From Pseudidiomarina atlantica (GTDB lineage Bacteria; Pseudomonadota; Gammaproteobacteria; Enterobacterales; Alteromonadaceae): a stretch of 64,000 bases of DNA. The notes beneath the pieces were generated by a model. That model was not told the DNA's origin. It made no database searches and was given only the letters and a program-made list of their open reading frames with translations. Location: contig NZ_JPIN01000001.1 of assembly GCF_000753735.1 (NCBI RefSeq), forward strand, positions 434,001 through 498,000. The letters are read 5' to 3'. The position numbers and the translations under genes were made by a program. Below are positions 1 to 8,588 of the stretch, piece by piece (position 1 is the stretch's first letter; the number at the start of each line of letters is the position of its first letter).

Positions 1-265
1 CAGTAGGCTTTGGAATATCAACGTTCTCGAACGCGCGCCCATTCCTGATTACGAACATTGGCGACAAATAAATAATTCTCGCCCATTCTTCTATTTTTGC
101 CTGATGCAAAAATTACTCGCAGTTATCAGTCCTAATTCGACATGGAATAAGCGATTTGATTGTATCGTTGAAAGCTTCCCAGAACCGCAAAATAACGCAA
201 TAAATGCTAGCGAGTTTGGGATAGTTGATAACTGGAAGTCTTGGCCTGTGTGGGGCCTGAAATGA
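1..265 (+). CDS. C-terminal part of an Abi-type (Abi_2/AbiD/AbiF-like) protein
   Basis: An open frame enters from the left edge (first full codon at 2) and stops with TGA at 263-265, giving about 87 residues. The peptide has the look of the C-terminal end of Abi_2 family proteins: an LWN segment, an aromatic FFYF run, ISPNSTWNKR, and a closing segment with paired tryptophans. Proteins of this family are linked to abortive phage infection and often sit between the specificity and restriction genes of type I systems, which fits the hsdR gene 128 bases downstream. The family call rests on pattern memory of a short fragment, so it is tentative; the reading frame itself is clear. Confidence 0.55.
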   Translation, partial: SRLWNINVLERAPIPDYEHWRQINNSRPFFYFCLMQKLLAVISPNSTWNKRFDCIVESFPEPQNNAINASEFGIVDNWKSWPVWGLK

Positions 266-358
266 GAGCCGACGCGTACACAACAAAGTTGCGAAGAGGC
301 GCCGGGCGTATTGCCGATAAGTATAAACAAGATGTTTTACCTGTCAAACACTTTACGG

Positions 359-378
359 TACTTTACATAAAGTATACT
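359..378 (+). promoter_or_regulatory. Palindrome and candidate promoter of hsdR
   Basis: A near-perfect palindrome, TACTTTAcaTAAAGTA, covers 359-374 and runs into TATACT at 373-378, a good -10 match. The hsdR start lies only about 15 bases further on, so a transcript from this -10 would have a very short leader. Overlap of a palindrome with a -10 box suggests an operator that controls restriction expression. This is inferred; no regulator for it is visible in the window. Confidence 0.4.
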
Positions 379-393
379 TAAAGGACTAATGGA

Positions 394-3300
394 ATGACCG
401 AAGACCAGTTAGAACAACAATGCTTAGAATGGTTTGCCGAGGATGGCTGGGAAATTACCCACGGCCCTGATATTGCCCATGACGGCCCTACCCCTGAACG
501 TACCGATTATAAGCAAATTCTGTTATTAGCTGATCTTGAAGCCGCGATTCGACGCATCAACCCGCATCTACCTGAAAGCGCCGTCGAGCAAGTTTTGGCT
601 GTGGTTCGCAAACCTGAAAGCCTTGATTGTGTGGTCAGCAACCGTGCCTTTCATCGGCTTCTGCTCAGCGGCGTGACCGTTGACTACAAAAAAGACGACA
701 GAGTCGTTCACGATAATGCTTTCTTGATTGATTTTACCGATATCGATGCCAACCGTTTTCGTGCCATTAACCAATTCACCATTGAAGGCAGCAAACAGCT
801 GCGCCGACCGGATGTTATTTGTTTTATTAACGGCTTGCCGATTGCGGTGTTGGAGCTGAAAAGCCCTAACACCGAGAACGTCGATATTTGGGACGCGTTT
901 AATCAAATCCAGACCTACAAAGACGAAATCCCTGACTTATTTGCCTACAACGAAGCGTTGGTTATCAGTGACGGCTTTAATGCTCGAGTCGGCTCGCTAA
1001 CGGCTAACCAAGAGCGTTTTATGCCGTGGCGTACCATCAAGCACGAAGATGATAAGCCATTGCTGGATTGGCAACTCGAAACCATGGTACGTGGCTTTTT
1101 CAGTCGCGAGTTACTGCTCGACTACATTCGCTATTTTGTGATTTTTGAAACCGACAGCGATAAGTTGATCAAGAAAATTGCCGGTTATCATCAGTTTCAT
1201 GCTGTGCGCGAGGCAGTAAATGCAACCGTCATCGCTGCTCAGTCACAGCGCCATGATGCAGTGAGTACACGGCGTGCGACCTATGGCACCGATGTCATAC
1301 CTGGTAGCAAGAAAGCTGGGGTGGTTTGGCATACGCAAGGATCAGGTAAGAGTATTTCTATGTGTTGCTATGCCGGTAAGCTGTTGCAACAATCTGAGAT
1401 GAACAACCCGACGCTGATAATTGTTACCGACCGTAATGATCTCGATGGTCAATTGTTCGCAACTTTCAGTGCCGCCAAAGAGCTTCTAAAGCAAGATCCC
1501 GTGCAGGCCGATAACCGCGATAAGTTACGGCAGTTGCTTGCCGAACGCGAGTCCGGCGGCATTATTTTCACCACCGTGCAAAAGTTCGCATTGCTAGAAG
1601 ACGAAGACGGCCATCCGATATTGAACGATCGTCACAACATTGTGGTTATTTCTGACGAGGCCCACCGCAGTCAATATGGTCTGAAGGCGACGTTGAAGAA
1701 AGACGGAACCTACAAGTTCGGTTACGCCAAACACATGCGTGACGCCCTACCCAACGCGGCCTTCATTGGCTTTACGGGTACCCCCATTTCGAGCGAGGAC
1801 AAAGACACCCGTGCCGTTTTCGGCGACTACGTTTCGATTTACGACATCCAAGACGCCGTCGACGACGGCGCAACTGTGCCCATTTATTATGAATCCCGCT
1901 TGGCCAAACTCGATATTAATCGCGAAGAAATTGAAGCGCTTTCCGCACAAGTCGATGAAGTAGTTGAAGACGATGAAGACGTGTCGTCGCGTGAGAGAAC
2001 CAAAGGCGAATGGAGCCGGCTAGAGAAGCTTGTCGGCTCTGGCCCCCGCCTTCAGCAAGTCGCGGCTGATTTGGTTGAGCACTTCGAAATGCGCAACGCG
2101 AGCATGGACGGTAAAGCCATGATTGTGGCAATGAGTCGCGACATTTGTGTGCAGCTTTATGACGCTATCGTTGCCTTACGTCCTGACTGGCACGATAGTG
2201 ATCCCGAAAAAGGCGCAATCAAGATCGTCATGACCGGCTCCGCATCGGATCGCGCGGCGCTGCAGCCGCATATTTACAACAAGCAGACGAAAAAACGCCT
2301 CGAAAAGCGCTTCAAAGATGTTAGCGACCCGTTAAAGCTGGTGATCGTGCGTGATATGTGGCTTACCGGCTTTGATGCGCCCTGCTGCCACACCATGTAC
2401 GTCGATAAACCGATGAAGGGCCATAACTTGATGCAGGCCATCGCACGCGTCAACCGAGTGTTCAAGAACAAGCCTGGTGGCTTAGTCGTCGACTACATTG
2501 GAATTGCCAACGAGTTGAAACAGGCGCTGAAGACTTACACGGATTCCAAAGGTAAAGGCGAGCCGACACATAGCGCCGAAGAAGCCTTTGCCTTGATGCT
2601 TGAAAAACTGGATATTATTCACGGCATGTTTGCCCGCGGGCCCGAGCGCGACGGCTTTGACTATTCAGATTTTGAAACAAACCCTAACCAAGTGTTAATT
2701 GGTGCCGCCAACTACGTTTTAGGTCTCCCTGATGGTAAAAAGCGCTTCCTTGATACCGTGCTGGCACTCAATAAAGCCTACTCCCTGTGCAGTACACTTG
2801 ATCAAGCGCGTTCTTATCATAAAGAAGTCGCTTTCCTGACAGCAGTAAAAGCTGCGATCACCAAACATACCAGCGTGGATAAAAAGCTTTCTGCCGAAGA
2901 AAAAAACTCAGCGTTGAAGCAGATACTCGACAACGCCGTAATTGCCGAAGGCGTCACCGATGTCTTTGACTTATGTGGGCTAGACAAGCCCGACATCGGC
3001 TTACTCTCACCAGAGTTTTTAGAAGACGTACGGCAAATGCCTTATAAAAATTTGGCCGTTGAGCTCTTGGAGAAATTACTCAAGGACAATATTCGCGCCA
3101 AAACCCGCAACAATGTCGTTCAGGAAAAGAAATACGCCGACCGCTTGCAAGAAACCTTGCGCAAATACAACAACCGAGGCATCGAAACCGCGCAAGTGAT
3201 CGAAGAACTCATTGCCATGGCCAAACAGTTCCAAGCCGAACTTGCCCGTGACGAAGCACTCGGCCTCAGCGCCGACGAAATCGCCTTTTACGACGCCCTC

Positions 3301-3549
3301 GCCGAAAACGAAAGCGCCGTACGCGAGCTCGGCGACGACACCCTGAAAAAGATCGCCGTCGAAATCACCAACAAACTCCGCGCCTCCACCACCGTCGACT
3401 GGCAAGTCCGTGAAAGCGTCCGCGCCAAACTACGCATCCTCGTGCGCCGCACCCTGCAAAAATACAAATATCCGCCCGACCGCGCACCCGCCGCCATCGA
3501 GCTCATCATGCAGCAGGCCGAAGCACTCTCGAATAGTTGGACGGTTTAA
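394..3549 (+). CDS. hsdR: Type I restriction enzyme R subunit (HsdR)
   Basis: The 1051-residue product is the translocase/nuclease subunit of a type I restriction-modification complex. It cuts unmodified DNA after ATP-driven translocation, together with HsdM and HsdS, which are not in the window and may lie to the left. A PD-(E/D)xK nuclease core ends in VLELKSP near residue 155. Superfamily 2 helicase motifs follow: Walker A TQGSGKS near 313, DEAH near 420, TGTP near 461, and QAIARVNR near 682. A helical C-terminal region, thought to contact HsdM, completes a normal length. The ATG at 394 is preceded by AAGGAC. The last 500 bases are visibly richer in C-ending codons than the first part. Confidence 0.95.
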   Translation: MTEDQLEQQCLEWFAEDGWEITHGPDIAHDGPTPERTDYKQILLLADLEAAIRRINPHLPESAVEQVLAVVRKPESLDCVVSNRAFHRLLLSGVTVDYKKDDRVVHDNAFLIDFTDIDANRFRAINQFTIEGSKQLRRPDVICFINGLPIAVLELKSPNTENVDIWDAFNQIQTYKDEIPDLFAYNEALVISDGFNARVGSLTANQERFMPWRTIKHEDDKPLLDWQLETMVRGFFSRELLLDYIRYFVIFETDSDKLIKKIAGYHQFHAVREAVNATVIAAQSQRHDAVSTRRATYGTDVIPGSKKAGVVWHTQGSGKSISMCCYAGKLLQQSEMNNPTLIIVTDRNDLDGQLFATFSAAKELLKQDPVQADNRDKLRQLLAERESGGIIFTTVQKFALLEDEDGHPILNDRHNIVVISDEAHRSQYGLKATLKKDGTYKFGYAKHMRDALPNAAFIGFTGTPISSEDKDTRAVFGDYVSIYDIQDAVDDGATVPIYYESRLAKLDINREEIEALSAQVDEVVEDDEDVSSRERTKGEWSRLEKLVGSGPRLQQVAADLVEHFEMRNASMDGKAMIVAMSRDICVQLYDAIVALRPDWHDSDPEKGAIKIVMTGSASDRAALQPHIYNKQTKKRLEKRFKDVSDPLKLVIVRDMWLTGFDAPCCHTMYVDKPMKGHNLMQAIARVNRVFKNKPGGLVVDYIGIANELKQALKTYTDSKGKGEPTHSAEEAFALMLEKLDIIHGMFARGPERDGFDYSDFETNPNQVLIGAANYVLGLPDGKKRFLDTVLALNKAYSLCSTLDQARSYHKEVAFLTAVKAAITKHTSVDKKLSAEEKNSALKQILDNAVIAEGVTDVFDLCGLDKPDIGLLSPEFLEDVRQMPYKNLAVELLEKLLKDNIRAKTRNNVVQEKKYADRLQETLRKYNNRGIETAQVIEELIAMAKQFQAELARDEALGLSADEIAFYDALAENESAVRELGDDTLKKIAVEITNKLRASTTVDWQVRESVRAKLRILVRRTLQKYKYPPDRAPAAIELIMQQAEALSNSWTV

Positions 3550-3560
3550 GGTCTTTTAAT

Positions 3561-4286
3561 ATGCGTCTGATTTATTTTGATGAGGTCAAATATCAAAAAG
3601 GAGCACAGCCTTTTTATTTTTTGGGCGGTATTATCGTTTCCGCTGATGATGTTTGGCACCTAGAGAACGAGCTTGCCAAGATTTCGGGAAAATACTTTGG
3701 AACAAGCATACTCACTCGTCATACTGAATTTCACGCCAGCGATATCTTTCATCGAAAGGCAAACTTCAAAAGTTGGAATAATCCAGAAAAGCGCGCCGAT
3801 TTAGTAAAGAAACTAGCGAAAATACTGGATAGTCGCCCAAATGTCGCGAAAGCCTTCGTATGTATTCAACCCGAACAGATGCTCGTGAATACAAGCTTCG
3901 ATGACAAGGCATTCATGTTTTTTACAGAAAAGATTGAAAATTACTTACGAAGTATTAATTCGCCTGGACTTCTGATTGGTGACCGAGAAAATAAAAAAGT
4001 TTCAGAACAATTTGCGGTGGACCTCTCACGATATCGTAGAAACGGCACTTTGTATCAGCTTGGAACTGAATTACTACATTTGATAGATACTGTTCATTTT
4101 ACCGACTCTCACCACAGTCGAATGCTTCAACTCGCAGATCTGTACGTTTGGCTTTTACAACTTCAATTTAATTCCAATGACAACGATAAGAATCAGTTGC
4201 GTCAAATGATTCTTGACTACGTTTCGCGAGAGACAAAGATTTTTCAGCCAACTAAATATAAGATTTGGCCGAACCAACCACGGTAA
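3561..4286 (+). CDS. DUF3800 domain protein
   Basis: The 241-residue product starts with MRLIYFDE, which carries the N-terminal acidic pair typical of DUF3800. Later come a histidine/glutamate patch (RHTEFHASDIF, about residues 52-64) and ADLYVWLLQ near the C-terminus, the usual closing aspartate motif. DUF3800 proteins have an RNase H-like fold and are often found in defence islands; their activity is not established. A TTG at 3537 would extend the frame upstream across the hsdR stop, but the ATG at 3561 gives the family-standard N-terminus. The gene lies just after hsdR and five bases before the next ATG, suggesting co-transcription. It looks more A+T-rich than its neighbours. Confidence 0.7.
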   Translation: MRLIYFDEVKYQKGAQPFYFLGGIIVSADDVWHLENELAKISGKYFGTSILTRHTEFHASDIFHRKANFKSWNNPEKRADLVKKLAKILDSRPNVAKAFVCIQPEQMLVNTSFDDKAFMFFTEKIENYLRSINSPGLLIGDRENKKVSEQFAVDLSRYRRNGTLYQLGTELLHLIDTVHFTDSHHSRMLQLADLYVWLLQLQFNSNDNDKNQLRQMILDYVSRETKIFQPTKYKIWPNQPR

Positions 4287-4291
4287 GTATC

Positions 4292-4965
4292 ATGCTCGAT
4301 TCTAAAATATCGGTGACCCAATTATTAATCGAAAACAGGTCGACGATTTCAGTTGAACATGCCGTTTCATTACTAGAGCCTTTGACGATAGGTTTTAAAC
4401 AGACATCTCCAATCCTGCCAAAAGATGCGAGGCTCTTCCGAGTGCGCGTACTAAGCGAACTACCTAGGAATATTTCAGACTTAGGGGCGCCTCCTGATAA
4501 CGTTGCTTTAATGGGACGAGTGAATGATACGGGGAAAAGCGTACTCTATCTGTCTGACTTACCTAGGACAGCAATCGCTGAAACAAGAGTTCAGAAAGGA
4601 CCTTGTTGCCTAACTGAGTGGCAAACAACTGCAGATAATCTACTTTGTGCTAATGGAGGTATCCTTTAGCCGCTCCGGCTTACCCTAGTATTAGGGATGA
4701 ACAGCAATATTTAAATTATGCTTTTAATGATAGAGGCAAAACCCACGTAGCGTTGAAGAACATTCAGTGGATTGATATTCACGAAAACGGACACTTTACT
4801 AGCTTAAACTTCGCAGACTCTTGGTCAGATAACGGAACTATCGAGTGGCAAGATCGTCCGGCGAAATATCAACTTGGACCCAAGGAAAGTGCCATAATTA
4901 CGCGTGTTTCAGACGACAACTATTTATTTGAGATGGCTGACGGCAGTTTGCCCTTGTACTGCTAG
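4292..4965 (+). pseudogene. RES-domain-like gene with a frameshift
   Basis: The first part (4292-4669) encodes a segment with RVRV, LGAPP, MGRVNDTGKSVLYLSD and TAIAETR. This is the arginine and glutamate portion of RES domains, which in RES-Xre modules are NAD-degrading toxins. The frame ends at TAG 4667-4669. A second frame, open from 4654, continues smoothly through AYPSIRDEQQYL and a NIQWIDIHENG segment to 4965. The two frames overlap at 4654-4669, so one indel near there would join them. The gene is therefore either broken or carries a sequence error. No Xre partner lies next to it. The RES call is moderately sure; the frameshift reading is an inference from the abutting frames. Confidence 0.5.
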
Positions 4966-5016
4966 TACACCTACTAATACACGTTTGCTCGCCACATAAC
5001 CTTATGGGTGCTAAGA

Positions 5017-5391
5017 ATGACAAGATTCGTTTTATTGACCCTGTGTTGTTTTCTCGGCAGTGCCGTCGCAGAAGAACCAGTAGAAATCCCGCGCAGCACG
5101 CAGGTTGAACTGACCGACCCAGCCACGAAGCGTGTTTATCCAATTTACATCAAGGTTCCGCGCTCCTTCGCGTCCAATCCAGACAAAGCGTATCCGGTGA
5201 TTTATCTCACTGATGGCCTCTATAGCTTTCAGATCGCTTCGGGCGCCACGCAATTGTATGACAAGCTGATGAGCGAAGGTGGCGATAACCTCACCGTCAA
5301 ATTTATGATCATCGACGAAGCCAAGCATGCCACTGCCTTTCCTACTACGCTCATTCAAGGTTTAGACTGGCTTTATGGACTACCGCGATGA
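5017..5391 (+). pseudogene. Internally deleted alpha/beta hydrolase (COG2819-like)
   Basis: This short frame of about 124 residues begins with a clear signal peptide (hydrophobic VLLTLCCFLGSAVA, then AEEP). It continues into a beta-strand segment, YPVIYLTDGLYSF, typical of periplasmic esterases of the COG2819 type. After about residue 85 it jumps to FMIIDEAKHATAFPTTL and a WLYG ending, which match the extreme C-terminus of that family (the catalytic-histidine region). The nucleophile elbow GxSxG and roughly 150 central residues are missing. The simplest reading is an in-frame internal deletion that left a non-functional remnant. A GTG at 5008 is an alternative start. It converges with the antitoxin gene, leaving two bases between the stops. 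Confidence 0.5.
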
Positions 5392-5393
5392 CG

Positions 5394-5681
5394 CTATGCA
5401 AGCTCAATCCGCAGGCTCTTTCCTAAAGCGCGCGCCGCATTATCCAAGGTATGTAAGGTCACGGACGTATTCGTGGGATCAAGCAATCGATCAAGAGCCG
5501 AACGACTTGTTCTCATTAGCGCAGCCATTTTTGTCTTCGAGAGGTGCTCCGCATTCATCTTCTGCTCAATTTTCCACGCAATAACGCGTTTGAGCGCTAC
5601 GGCATTTACTTCCGCGAGCTCACCGGTTTCCTTGAGCAAGTCGTCAACCGACGAACCTACATATTGATTTTTGTTAGCCAT
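5394..5681 (-). CDS. HTH antitoxin of a HigB/HigA-like pair
   Basis: The 95-residue product starts at the ATG at 5681 behind AAAGAGGTGG, a good ribosome site. It shows GSSVDDLLKE near the N-terminus, KRVIAWKIEQ, then an XRE-type helix-turn-helix with SKTKMAALMRTSRSALDRLL and the conserved DPTNTSVTLHTLDNAA. This is the standard antitoxin partner of Gp49-like (HigB) toxins, binding the operon operator and neutralising the toxin. The upstream reading frame of the truncated toxin is continuous with it, so a fused toxin-antitoxin polypeptide of 182 residues (from 5942) could also be made. The antitoxin itself looks complete. Confidence 0.8.
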   Translation of the reverse strand: MANKNQYVGSSVDDLLKETGELAEVNAVALKRVIAWKIEQKMNAEHLSKTKMAALMRTSRSALDRLLDPTNTSVTLHTLDNAARALGKSLRIELA

Positions 5682-5915
5682 TGTCCACCTCTTTCTTCCG
5701 TTATCTAGCCGTGTTCTTACTTCGTACAGTCCATCTTTCATTGAGCGGCAGACAGGCATTCCAATTGGCCAACCAAACTCTACGGTTTTTATATCTGCGC
5801 CAACAAATTTCCGGTCTCGCTTAGATAATCGCAACAACCATTCTCTAACTGGTTCGGTGCCGTTTACCGTACGGTAAAATGTTGCTGAAACTTTTTTCTT
5901 TGTCCCAACAGTCAT
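5682..5915 (-). pseudogene. Truncated HigB-like (Gp49 family) toxin remnant, in frame with the antitoxin
   Basis: The frame encodes the N-terminal two thirds of a RelE/HigB-type mRNA interferase: FYRTVNGTEPVREWL, LSKRDRKFVG, DIKTVEFGWPIGMP and LYEVRTRL. Where a normal toxin of this family runs on for about 40 residues (the strand with the IARVLF-like segment and a lysine-rich tail), this one passes after LDNG straight into the leader of the antitoxin gene, RKRWT. The C-terminal strands and catalytic basic residues are missing, so it is probably inactive. Start options are ATG 5915 or ATG 5942; neither has a strong ribosome site. A deletion within the operon is the likely cause. Confidence 0.65.
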
Positions 5916-5920
5916 AAAAT

Positions 5921-5936
5921 GTACCACTTTTGGTAC
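5921..5936. promoter_or_regulatory. Inverted repeat at the toxin-antitoxin promoter
   Basis: GTACCActttTGGTAC is a perfect six-base inverted repeat beside the possible toxin starts. A symmetrical site here is the usual place for antitoxin autorepression. A second palindrome, TTTACCGTACGGTAAA, lies inside the toxin frame at 5863-5878. The assignment as operator is inferred from position and symmetry. Confidence 0.4.
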
Positions 5937-6165
5937 AAGCATTCCAGTTCAGTATGACGAGTCATCTTCCTTGATACCTATGCAAAGCAAATTCAAATGA
6001 TTGAGTTTAGGCTACCTATTTGCCTCTTACATTTTTATCCGAGTTTACTCATTTCAAAGTGGGCTTTTAACACTCCGAGATTTCTTCACAATTAAATTCA
6101 CTGCAGTGGCGGCGACTCTGCGATACAATACGCGTCCTTATCCTAATTGAGTTGCGCATTTATAC

Positions 6166-7479
6166 ATGACTTTTTCTGAACTCCAGCTTTGCCCTGAAAT
6201 TCTTACCGCCCTGACCCGTCAAGGTTATACCGAACCCACTCCGATTCAAGCGCAGGCGATTCCGCCAGTGCTGGATGGTCGCGATGTGATGGCGGCGGCG
6301 CAAACGGGAACCGGTAAAACCGCAGGTTTTACGCTGCCGATTCTGGAAAAGTTGAAAGATGGCGAACGGGCCAAGCCGAATACTGCGCGGGTGCTGATTC
6401 TGACACCGACGCGCGAACTTGCTGCACAAGTTGGTGAGAGTGTTGCGACTTATGGTGCTGGCTTGAACCTCAATTACGCTGTGGTGTTTGGTGGCGTGAA
6501 GATCAATCCGCAAATGATGAAACTGCGCAAAGGTGTCGACATTTTGGTCGCTACGCCTGGGCGTTTAATGGATTTGTATCAGCAAAATGCGATTCGTTTT
6601 CCTAAGCTCGAAGTGTTGGTGCTGGACGAAGCCGATCGCATGCTCGATATGGGCTTTATTCACGATATCCGTAAGATTATCAAGGTACTCCCGGCTAAGC
6701 GCCAGACCTTGATGTTCTCGGCGACGTTCTCGAATGAGATTCGCGGATTGGCGAAAACGCTGGTAAACGATCCGGTAGAAGTCTCTGTAGCACCGCCTAA
6801 CTCAACGGCGGAGCGCATCGAGCAAACCATGTACACGGCGACCAAGAATGAAAAGCCGCGTTTGTTGATGCAGTTGCTGCGTGATTTAAAATTGCCGCAG
6901 GTAATTGTCTTCTCGCGCACCAAACATGGCGCCAATAAACTGGTGCGTCAGCTGAACGCCGATGGCTTCTTGTCTGCGGCCATTCATGGCAACAAAAGCC
7001 AAGGCGCACGCACTAAAGCGTTGGCTGATTTTAAATCGGGCGAGGTTAACATTTTGGTCGCTACTGATATCGCAGCGCGCGGCCTCGACATTGATAAACT
7101 GCCGTACGTGATTAACTTCGATTTACCACAAGTCGCTGAAGATTACGTACACCGTATCGGCCGCACCGGCCGTGCCGGACAAGTCGGTCATGCCGTCTCG
7201 TTGGTGATGGACGAAGAATTCAAAACCTTGAAAGCCATCGAAAAACTCATCGGCCAACCGATTGAGCGCCGCCAAATGGAAGGCTTCAGCAACGTCGCCC
7301 TCACCGGCACCACGCCACCACCACCACGCGGTGGTCAGCAGCGTCAGCCACGCAAACCGCGCGGAGCCGGCGGCGCGAGCCAAGGCAAAGGTGGTAGTCG
7401 CGGCAACGGTGGCAACCGAGGTAACGGCGGAAATCGCGGCAATGCCGGTAGTCGGGGCAACGGCGGCAACCGAGGCTAA
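6166..7479 (+). CDS. rhlE: DEAD-box RNA helicase, RhlE type
   Basis: The 437-residue product is an ATP-dependent RNA helicase acting in ribosome assembly and RNA turnover in the cytoplasm. It has the Q motif region (GYTEPTPIQAQAIP, near residues 20-33), motif I AAQTGTGKT (near 45), PTREL, motif II DEAD (near 155), SAT, and motif VI HRIGRTGRAG (near 329). The tail from about 385 is low-complexity and rich in Gly, Arg and Asn (GGNRGN repeats), a common RNA-binding extension. RhlE is preferred over other DEAD-box members by overall sequence and short length. It is transcribed alone and converges with the membrane-protein operon. Confidence 0.9.
   Translation: MTFSELQLCPEILTALTRQGYTEPTPIQAQAIPPVLDGRDVMAAAQTGTGKTAGFTLPILEKLKDGERAKPNTARVLILTPTRELAAQVGESVATYGAGLNLNYAVVFGGVKINPQMMKLRKGVDILVATPGRLMDLYQQNAIRFPKLEVLVLDEADRMLDMGFIHDIRKIIKVLPAKRQTLMFSATFSNEIRGLAKTLVNDPVEVSVAPPNSTAERIEQTMYTATKNEKPRLLMQLLRDLKLPQVIVFSRTKHGANKLVRQLNADGFLSAAIHGNKSQGARTKALADFKSGEVNILVATDIAARGLDIDKLPYVINFDLPQVAEDYVHRIGRTGRAGQVGHAVSLVMDEEFKTLKAIEKLIGQPIERRQMEGFSNVALTGTTPPPPRGGQQRQPRKPRGAGGASQGKGGSRGNGGNRGNGGNRGNAGSRGNGGNRG
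7387..7476 (+). repeat. Short tandem repeats coding the RG-rich tail of RhlE
   Basis: The DNA consists of degenerate 12-base units that encode Gly-(Asn/Ser)-Arg-Gly-(Asn)-Gly repeats at the helicase C-terminus. Unit number could vary between strains by slippage. Confidence 0.6.
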
Positions 7480-7516
7480 CACTGGCCTTCAACTACGGCC
7501 TATAGCTAAGCGCTGC

Positions 7517-7882
7517 TCAACCGCGCCTAGCAAACAAACTGGCGATGCCGGCACCGGCGATAGCAACTATCGCTCCAGTGCCGGCGGCAAGAATCAATAC
7601 TAACGGCCAGAGGTTGTTTGAAGTCGGGTCACTAACCACTTCAACCAAGGTGCGCGCCATAGTGACCGCTGGAATAATAGCGCCAGCAATTAGCCAACTG
7701 TGCAAGAAACTGAAATACGCGAGCGCGCGCAAAAACGCCGCGGCCAAGAACACCACCAACACGCCCCAACCAAAGAAAGAGTTAGGTACGGTAACTGTCT
7801 CGTAAGGCTCCAACCAGAATGGTATGCCAACCAGCAAAAAGCCGACGCTAAAGGTGCCCCACCCCAGTTGTTTGCTCGTCAT
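7517..7882 (-). CDS. Small integral membrane protein of unknown function
   Basis: The 121-residue product has about four hydrophobic segments (near residues 8-25, 38-58, 60-80 and 92-114) and ends in a short basic tail. I do not recognise the family. Its start overlaps the stop of the GPP34 gene by one base (TAATG arrangement), so the two are almost certainly translated from one message. The last third is coded by GC-rich DNA that can fold on itself (about 7549-7588). A role at the membrane together with the GPP34 protein is inferred from this coupling. Confidence 0.7.
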   Translation of the reverse strand: MTSKQLGWGTFSVGFLLVGIPFWLEPYETVTVPNSFFGWGVLVVFLAAAFLRALAYFSFLHSWLIAGAIIPAVTMARTLVEVVSDPTSNNLWPLVLILAAGTGAIVAIAGAGIASLFARRG

Positions 7883-8586
7883 TAACAGCCACTCGTACCT
7901 GCTGATGTCGTTGACGCTGAGACGGCAGCCATCATCGCCGGCATCATGACGGCAACCATGATCGCAGCCTGCACACCTTCAATCACTTCGGCAGTAATTT
8001 GCCCAAGCTCTTCACCCTTCGAAACTTGCTCGATGCGCTTTTTATGTTGTTTAAGCTCGTCTTTGCTGAACACTTGATTGAGCAAGTACGCACTTTTGGC
8101 TAGCGCAACCATCAGCGCAATTTTTGGATGAATTTCGAGTGGCTTGTCCAGCACCAAACGGCGCATTTCGCGCTTAAGCTCCTGTTCCGGCTGCGGATTC
8201 ACCTCCGGATAAATCTTCTGCGTGAAAATCCACAGAATCTTGCGTTCGTCGGCTTTGATAATGCCATCGTCCACTAGCTGCTGAGCAATTTTGTGCTTCA
8301 AATTTTTAATAGTGCCAATCGCCATCACCCAGTTCTTCAAGGTGTCGGGCTTCTTCTTGCTAGCAATTTTCTGCAGCGCTTCGTCCATCACCGCATCACC
8401 AGTGGGTGCAGCATCCAGAATTTCAACTTTGTCCTTGTTTTCTTTATCTATTTTAATGCGCTGCGACAGCAACAACTCGGCTAAAATAGCGGCCGCGGCG
8501 GTGTACTCAATATAATGCCCTTCATTGGTGCCCTTCTCGTCGTTCAACGCCAGCAGCATCAAGCCTTCGTACAACTTAATATCCAT
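7882..8586 (-). CDS. GPP34 (GOLPH3-like) domain protein
   Basis: The 234-residue product begins MDIKLYEGLMLLALNDEKG, the signature N-terminus of the GPP34/Vps74 family, whose eukaryotic members bind phosphatidylinositol-4-phosphate. An all-helical core follows, with an EILDAAPTG strand, TLKNWV and IIKADERKILWIF (typical of the family), and the protein ends in a strongly hydrophobic helix near residues 205-225 that may insert into the membrane. Bacterial members are of unknown function. The ATG at 8586 lies two bases after the XRE stop; an upstream in-frame start at 8634 would overlap that gene and is less likely. It forms an operon with XRE before and a membrane protein after. Confidence 0.8.
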   Translation of the reverse strand: MDIKLYEGLMLLALNDEKGTNEGHYIEYTAAAAILAELLLSQRIKIDKENKDKVEILDAAPTGDAVMDEALQKIASKKKPDTLKNWVMAIGTIKNLKHKIAQQLVDDGIIKADERKILWIFTQKIYPEVNPQPEQELKREMRRLVLDKPLEIHPKIALMVALAKSAYLLNQVFSKDELKQHKKRIEQVSKGEELGQITAEVIEGVQAAIMVAVMMPAMMAAVSASTTSAGTSGC

Positions 8587-8588
8587 TA

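Noticed and set aside
91-330. Minus-strand frame of 79 codons at the left edge
   Set aside because: It lies opposite the Abi-like reading frame, has no ribosome site and no recognisable features.
3537-3560. TTG start extending the DUF3800 gene upstream
   Set aside because: The family begins at MRLIYFDE (ATG 3561); the extension would overlap the hsdR end and has no ribosome site.
7549-7588. GC-rich self-complementary stretch as an RNA element
   Set aside because: It codes Ala/Gly-rich membrane sequence with imperfect pairing, which explains the pattern.
7262-7603. Plus-strand frame overlapping the end of rhlE
   Set aside because: It is a shadow of the repeat-coded RG tail, with a low-complexity His and Ala product.
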